Shown here in pieces: positions 34,742 to 39,150 of a DNA stretch of 39,150 bases. This stretch comes from Chitinophaga pinensis. GTDB lineage: Bacteria > Bacteroidota > Bacteroidia > Chitinophagales > Chitinophagaceae. Numbering within the stretch: the stretch's first letter is position 1; every line of letters begins with the position of its first letter. Position numbers and translations under genes: made by a program. Below the pieces are notes generated by a model. The model had not been told where the DNA came from. It did not search any database and saw only the letters and a program-made list of their open reading frames with translations. The stretch lies in assembly GCA_945897185.1 (NCBI GenBank), contig CAMDFC010000015.1:1-39150 (forward strand). Direction: 5' to 3'.

Positions 34742-34749
34742 TAATTTTG
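34742..34749 (+). promoter_or_regulatory. Putative internal -7 element before PBP2
   Basis: TAATTTTG matches TAnnTTTG exactly, 22 nt before the PBP2 ATG, in the only real gap of the elongation cluster downstream of mreC. No TTG stands at the -33 position. Confidence 0.38.
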
Positions 34750-34771
34750 TTTCTGAAATCGTGCGTCAAAT

Positions 34772-36814
34772 ATGCCTGCATTTAACCAGTCTAGACAAAG
34801 CTTTATTCGAATACTTTTTCTTGTTGCCTTTATTGTACTAATTCTGCGCTTGTTGTTTTTGCAGTTGGGTTCAAGGAAATACGACTTACTCGCTTTGGAT
34901 AATGCATTGAGTAAAAAAATCATTTATCCAGATAGGGGAATTATTTTTGATCGACATGGGAAGTCCATTTTAGAAAATACCCTTACGTATGATTTGATGA
35001 TCAATCCTACACAACTCAAGGGAATGGATACGTTGGGTATGTGTAAGATCTTAAACATTAACCTTGATGGGTTTAAAGAAAGGGTTATAGGTGCAATTAT
35101 TAAAAATGGCAGGTATAGACCTTCCGTTTTTGAAGCATCATTGTCTGTTGAAACTTTTGTTCAACTTCAAGAGAATATCTTTCGATTTGAACCTGGGTTC
35201 TTTTTGCAGGAGCGTCCCATTCGTTCCTATCCTTTTAAAGCAGCAGCACATATTCTTGGTTATGTAGGAGAAGTTGATTCTACTATATTGAAGAAGACCA
35301 ACTACTATTATCAAATGGGTGATTATATGGGGTTGAGTGGCTTAGAAAGAAACTATGAGCCTATTTTAATGGGACAACGTGGAGTGAGATACCAGATCAA
35401 AGACAATAAAAATAGAATTGTTGGGTCCTATGATAAGGGACTATACGATTCTGTAGCAATTGCAGGCAGAAATTTGAATACGTATTTGGATATTGATGTT
35501 CAAGTCTTAGCAGAGCGCTTGCTTAAAAATAAACTTGGTGCAATTGTTGCTATTGAACCACAAACAGGAGGAATCATTGCAATGGCAAGTGGTCCAACGT
35601 ATGATCCCAATCTGCTCACTGGCAGTCAACGGAAAAATAATTTTTCATGGATGTTGAGGGATACTGCTCGTCCCTTGTTCAACAGAGCTATTAAAGGTCA
35701 GTATCCGCCAGGATCTACCATAAAACCCATGGGAGCACTTATTGCTTTGGATGAGGGTGTCATAACTCCAGAATATGGTCTTGGTTGCAGTGGCGCATAT
35801 TATGGATGTAGAAGGCCAATCAAATGCTCACATGAAACAGCCAACCATGCTTCCAATCTTCGGCTAGCACTTGCCAATTCTTGTAACAGCTATTTTTCTC
35901 ATATTTATCGTTTAGCCGTAGACAATCCACGATTAAATGGAACGGTAAATGGGTACTTCAAATGGAAGCAGTACATGAATGCTTTTGGTATGGGTGTGAG
36001 GCTGGGTGTAGACTTACCCAGTGAAGACCGAGGGTTTATTGCAGATACTTCATTTTATAATCGTTTATACAATCGTTCTTGGAGCTCGTGTACAAATGTA
36101 TTTCTTGGAATTGGTCAGGGTGAAATGCAGGCAACACCTTTACAAATGGCAAACATGATGTGTATCATTGCCAACAAAGGTTATTATTACACGCCCCATT
36201 TTGTACAATCTATCGAAGCTGAAACTGAGCGTGATACAGTTTTAAATCCTTTCAAGAAAAGACATCAAGTGACAAGCATCCCGGATGAAATTTACGACAT
36301 TGTTCAATTGGCTATGCAAGATGTAACTGAATCTGGAACTGGACGTGTTGCAAAAATTGATGGTATCTCAGTCGCCAGTAAAACTGGAACTGCAGAAAAC
36401 TATGGTATTATTTATGGTAAGCGTGAAAAGCTGAAAGACCATTCTTGGTTCGTTTGTTTTGCGCCAAGGGAAAATCCCAAAATTGCTGTTGCAGTAATTG
36501 TTGAGAATGCAGGCTTTGGAGCAGCATGGGCAGGTCCAATGGCTGGTCTTATTATGGAAAAGTTTTTGAAAGACACACTTTCAGAAAGCAGGTGGAAAGA
36601 AGTTGAGCGGATTGAAAGTCAGGAAATCATTCTACCCATTGTAAAGTACAAGCGCAACCGATTAGACTCTTTAAAGCGCGAGCGTTTGCGCAAACAACAG
36701 ATTAGGGTGATTGCTGAAAATCCCCTTGAAAAAAATCAGAGAGATCGTGGGTCGGCAAAAATCAACAACCATTTTAATGCGATAAAACCAAGTGATGAAG
36801 AACAATTCATTTGA
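34772..36814 (+). CDS. mrdA: Penicillin-binding protein 2 (elongation-specific transpeptidase)
   Basis: Class B PBP that cross-links peptidoglycan during side-wall growth with RodA. One N-terminal TM helix (~12-32) precedes the dimerisation/pedestal region (~50-240, with RGIIFDRHGKSILEN and AAHILGYVGEVD). The transpeptidase domain has all motifs: S315-T-I-K318, S370-C-N372 and K537-T-G539. At 680 residues it is slightly longer than E. coli PBP2 because of a lysine/arginine-rich tail from ~625. The gene is mrdA (pbpA) by context, since rodA follows and overlaps its last bases. Confidence 0.95.
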   Translation: MPAFNQSRQSFIRILFLVAFIVLILRLLFLQLGSRKYDLLALDNALSKKIIYPDRGIIFDRHGKSILENTLTYDLMINPTQLKGMDTLGMCKILNINLDGFKERVIGAIIKNGRYRPSVFEASLSVETFVQLQENIFRFEPGFFLQERPIRSYPFKAAAHILGYVGEVDSTILKKTNYYYQMGDYMGLSGLERNYEPILMGQRGVRYQIKDNKNRIVGSYDKGLYDSVAIAGRNLNTYLDIDVQVLAERLLKNKLGAIVAIEPQTGGIIAMASGPTYDPNLLTGSQRKNNFSWMLRDTARPLFNRAIKGQYPPGSTIKPMGALIALDEGVITPEYGLGCSGAYYGCRRPIKCSHETANHASNLRLALANSCNSYFSHIYRLAVDNPRLNGTVNGYFKWKQYMNAFGMGVRLGVDLPSEDRGFIADTSFYNRLYNRSWSSCTNVFLGIGQGEMQATPLQMANMMCIIANKGYYYTPHFVQSIEAETERDTVLNPFKKRHQVTSIPDEIYDIVQLAMQDVTESGTGRVAKIDGISVASKTGTAENYGIIYGKREKLKDHSWFVCFAPRENPKIAVAVIVENAGFGAAWAGPMAGLIMEKFLKDTLSESRWKEVERIESQEIILPIVKYKRNRLDSLKRERLRKQQIRVIAENPLEKNQRDRGSAKINNHFNAIKPSDEEQFI

Positions 36815-38132
36815 GATGTCAAAGGGAATTGATTGGACACTGATTGGTGTCTATGTCTTGCTTGTGGTTACAGGCATTGCAAGTATTTTTGCTACAACGT
36901 ACCGAGACGAAGCCATTGTTAACGGATTCCTATCTCTCAATACAGATTACAGCAGGCAGCTTTTGTATTTTATTATTTGCATTGTAATTGGTTCAGTTAT
37001 TTTACTAACGGATAGTAAATTTTATACAGCTACAGCCAATATTTTATACGTTGTTGGAGTCGTTTTGTTGCTACTGGTATTCCCGTTTCATACAGACATC
37101 AAAGGGACACAATCAATAATTAGGTTCTCTGGATTTCAGCTTCAGCCGGCAGAGTTGTGTAAGATATTTGTGAACCTTGCATTAGCAAAATACCTTTCCA
37201 CGCCGGATTTAAATTTTAAAAGAGTAAAGTCGCAGTTAATTGCATCAGCACTGGTTTTAATACCTGCGGTAATGGCAATCTTACAAAGTGAAACAGGATT
37301 GGCCTTGGTTTATTTTTCTTTCTTTCTTGTGATGTACAGAGAAGGGTTGCCTTCCCCTATTCTTGTTATTGGTTTTTCATTGGTCATTTTGATTGTATTA
37401 ACCTTGTTGATTGAACAAAACCTTTTAGCAGTTATACTTACACTTTTGGCTGCAGGGGTTATCTATGAGTTAAGGCGAAAAATAAAAAGAAAACGATCGA
37501 TTTTGTTTTTCATCATTGGTATCTGGGTATTGTCTGTAGGGGTTCAGCGGTTTGCTATCCCTTATTTTTTTAACAGTGTACTCAAGCCATATCAGGTGCA
37601 AAGAATTTATGCAACTGTGGGTAAAGACCTTGAAGTTGATGAATCTAAATTGACGGAGCAGGATATCAAGAAAATGGCTGACAAGAAAAAAGCGGGAAAT
37701 TATAATGTAAAACAAAGTACAATTGCGATTGGTTCTGGAGGGTTTTGGGGTAAAGGGTTGATGAAAGGAACTCAAACCAGGTATGATTTTGTGCCAGAGC
37801 AACGTACCGATTTTATTTTCTGTACTATAGGCGAAGGGTTTGGTTTTTTAGGTAGTATTTATTTGTTGGGACTTTATTTATTTGTGCTTTTTAGAATTGT
37901 AAATATTGCAGAGCGACAAAGAAGTACTTTTAGTCGTGCTTACGCTTATGGCGTTGCATCTGTCCTGTTCTTTCATATTTTCATCAATATTGGTATGACC
38001 ATTGGTATTGTTCCTGTAATTGGTATTCCATTGCCTTTCTTGAGTTTCGGTGGAACAGCACTTGTAACCTTTACGGTACTGTTGTTTGTGCTCATTCGAC
38101 TGGATGCAGACAGGCAAATGATTCTAAGATAA
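36795..38132 (+). CDS. rodA: Peptidoglycan glycosyltransferase RodA
   Basis: SEDS-family polymerase that makes glycan strands for cell elongation with PBP2. About ten TM helices; SEDS hallmarks include FSGFQLQPAELCKIFVNLALA (quoted in part as QPAELCK), QSTIAIGSGGFWGKG, FVPEQRTDFIFCTIGEGFG and PLPFLSFGGTAL. I prefer ATG 36795, which overlaps PBP2 by 20 bp; GTG 36792 and ATG 36816 are alternatives. The loop before QSTIAIGSGG is about 20 residues longer than in E. coli RodA (bases ~37621-37710). The MBL-fold gene follows after 6 bp. Confidence 0.95.
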   Translation: MKNNSFEMSKGIDWTLIGVYVLLVVTGIASIFATTYRDEAIVNGFLSLNTDYSRQLLYFIICIVIGSVILLTDSKFYTATANILYVVGVVLLLLVFPFHTDIKGTQSIIRFSGFQLQPAELCKIFVNLALAKYLSTPDLNFKRVKSQLIASALVLIPAVMAILQSETGLALVYFSFFLVMYREGLPSPILVIGFSLVILIVLTLLIEQNLLAVILTLLAAGVIYELRRKIKRKRSILFFIIGIWVLSVGVQRFAIPYFFNSVLKPYQVQRIYATVGKDLEVDESKLTEQDIKKMADKKKAGNYNVKQSTIAIGSGGFWGKGLMKGTQTRYDFVPEQRTDFIFCTIGEGFGFLGSIYLLGLYLFVLFRIVNIAERQRSTFSRAYAYGVASVLFFHIFINIGMTIGIVPVIGIPLPFLSFGGTALVTFTVLLFVLIRLDADRQMILR

Positions 38133-38138
38133 TCAAGT

Positions 38139-38873
38139 ATGAAAATTATTCCACTTTCAGAAGGTGCATTTACAATTGATCAGACCAAAGTTTTTGTTCC
38201 ATTCGACATCGCTAAAGACAAATTACAAGAAAGACCACGTGGAAGTCTATTGGTGGAGATTCAACCTTTTCTTGTTGTTACACAAAACGATGTGATTTTG
38301 TTGGATACCGGTTTGGGGTTTATGAGTAATGGTGTAATGCAGCTCCATGAAAATCTTGCTTTATATGGATTTTCAACAAATGATATTACTAAGGTTTTGA
38401 TGAGCCATTTGCACAGAGATCATTCAGGCGGTTTAACACTGGAAGATCCTTATCACCATACATGGCATTTGGGATTTTCTAATGCAACAGTTTATGTGCA
38501 CCATAAAGAGTTGGACTTTGCTTTGTATACACAAAATGCTTCTTATGATTCAGAACGGTTAAAGATTTTAGCGCATAACGACAAAGTAGTATTGTTAAAT
38601 GATGAGGGTATAATTGATGGATATATACACCACCAATTTTCTGGTGGACACTCACCTTTTCATCAAGTATTTTGGATTCATGAAGACAAAAAAATTGTAT
38701 TTTTTGGTGGCGACGAAGCACCTCAACTTCACCAAATGAAAACTAAATTTGTTACTAAATATGACCATGATGGTAAGCGTGCAATGGAGCTTAGACAACA
38801 ATGGTGGAACCAAGCCAATAATCAAAATTGGAGAATACTGTTCTACCATGATATTGGCACCCCCATTGGCTAA
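38139..38873 (+). CDS. MBL-fold metallo-hydrolase
   Basis: A 244-residue cytosolic hydrolase with the metallo-beta-lactamase fold. The binuclear metal site is complete: H90-L-H92-R-D94-H95, H171 in SGGHSPFH, D192 in FFGGDEAP and H238 in FYHDIGTP. The overall pattern, with an early LLDTGLG and a middle GGHSPFHQ, resembles lactonase or general MBL hydrolases, not RNase J or glyoxalase II. No signal peptide is visible. It begins 6 bp after rodA, so it is probably cotranscribed with the elongation genes. The substrate is unknown. Confidence 0.9.
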   Translation: MKIIPLSEGAFTIDQTKVFVPFDIAKDKLQERPRGSLLVEIQPFLVVTQNDVILLDTGLGFMSNGVMQLHENLALYGFSTNDITKVLMSHLHRDHSGGLTLEDPYHHTWHLGFSNATVYVHHKELDFALYTQNASYDSERLKILAHNDKVVLLNDEGIIDGYIHHQFSGGHSPFHQVFWIHEDKKIVFFGGDEAPQLHQMKTKFVTKYDHDGKRAMELRQQWWNQANNQNWRILFYHDIGTPIG

Positions 38874-38959
38874 TACTAGTAGTAAGGGCTATAGAAAATT
38901 TCAATGATTTGTATAGATGATTGGAAGAAATATTGAAATAATGGCAATCACACTAAGAT

Positions 38960-38990
38960 AAAAAAAGGCTAGCCCTAAAAAGAGCCAGCC
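38960..38990 (-). terminator. Minus-strand terminator for the partial gene at the right edge
   Basis: Read on the minus strand, GGCTGGCTC (38990-38982) pairs with GGGCTAGCC (38975-38967) across a TTTTTA loop. All nine pairs form if two are G-U wobbles, and seven Ts follow. On the plus strand the same two positions are A-C mismatches and no T tract follows, so the signal works for the leftward gene ending at 39041. Confidence 0.72.
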
Positions 38991-39040
38991 GTTGCTAACC
39001 TATGAAAAACACCAGGTTAAAATTACATATTAAAATTAAA

Positions 39041-39150
39041 TTAGAATCCTTTTTTTCTTGATTCTATTTGCTTTTTTTCTGACTGGCGTTTTTGAAATTC
39101 CTTTCTTACCAAAGATTTAAACTCATCTTCTGCGCCAAAAACTTTATTTG
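39041..39150 (-). CDS. C-terminal end of an unidentified protein (truncated by window edge)
   Basis: A minus-strand frame open from the right edge (full codons from 39148) to a TAA at 39041-39043 gives a 35-residue, highly charged tail: NKVFGAEDEFKSLVRKEFQ, then lysine- and glutamate-rich residues. A terminator of the right polarity lies about 50 bp downstream, which supports a real gene. Too little is present to name it. Confidence 0.6.
   Translation of the reverse strand, partial: NKVFGAEDEFKSLVRKEFQKRQSEKKQIESRKKGF

Noticed and set aside
38898-38939. 8-bp inverted repeat (ATTTCAAT/ATTGAAAT) with a 26-nt spacer after the MBL gene
   Set aside because: AT-rich, widely spaced and expected by chance in such sequence; no sign that it is an operator or terminator.
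1-39150. Search for tRNA, rRNA, CRISPR repeats, insertion sequences, prophage or defence genes
   Set aside because: No cloverleaf, spaced direct repeats, transposase, integrase, restriction or toxin-antitoxin genes were seen; the window is ordinary chromosome.

Overview
The window is chromosomal, AT-rich and gene-dense. It almost certainly comes from a member of the Bacteroidota, probably Chitinophagaceae or a close relative. That placement is inferred from a SusC/SusD pair, a PorZ-type protein of the type IX secretion system next to recO, the gene content around ftsH, Bacteroidota-type -7 promoter elements (TAnnTTTG) and the lack of clear Shine-Dalgarno sequences. No 16S or other RNA gene is present to confirm it. 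I see no insertion sequence, prophage, CRISPR array, tRNA or rRNA gene. No gap between genes exceeds 300 bases; the longest are 16780-17009 and 24769-24984.

Layout. 1-4677 (+): 5'-truncated ftsH, a LUD-domain protein, lpxH (lipid A synthesis), an exported protein of unknown function and an MscS-type channel. 4669-6184 (-): a MerR-type regulator and a membrane-anchored M23 peptidase. 6279-11592 (+): alaS with its terminator, gatB, and a lipoprotein thiol-disulfide oxidoreductase, closed by a perfect 46-bp palindrome. 11663-19340 (-): a small lipoprotein, SusD, SusC and an RND-superfamily exporter. 19429-22460 (+): porZ and recO, overlapping by 4 bp. 22461-23639 (-): an amidohydrolase. 23710-24768 (+): prfA. 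24985-26889 (-): VanZ-like protein, gcvH, exported cyclophilin and a 115-residue unknown. 26965-28236 (+): serS. 28209-30864 (-): an AlkB-type membrane hydroxylase and a POT peptide transporter. 30948-32231 (+): purD. 32303-38873 (+): the cell-elongation cluster mreB-mreC-mreD-PBP2-rodA, followed by a metallo-beta-lactamase-fold hydrolase. 39041-39150 (-): the 3' end of an unidentified gene with its own terminator just downstream.

How the genes work together. Most of the window is core housekeeping: translation (alaS, gatB, prfA, serS), purine and one-carbon metabolism (purD, gcvH), DNA repair (recO), envelope biogenesis (lpxH, M23 peptidase, mre/PBP2/rodA) and protein quality control (ftsH, cyclophilin, thioredoxin-like lipoprotein). 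The accessory part is the SusC/SusD/lipoprotein uptake locus with a neighbouring RND exporter, and perhaps the AlkB/POT pair.

I did not find a convincing new defence or mobile system. The items most worth a second look are: the SusCD locus with no degradative enzymes; the unknown exported protein between lpxH and mscS; the 115-residue unknown coupled to the cyclophilin; the AlkB-like gene overlapping a peptide transporter; an insertion in RodA; and unusually tight 3' ends, including overlapping convergent genes and a terminator inside the antisense VanZ coding sequence.
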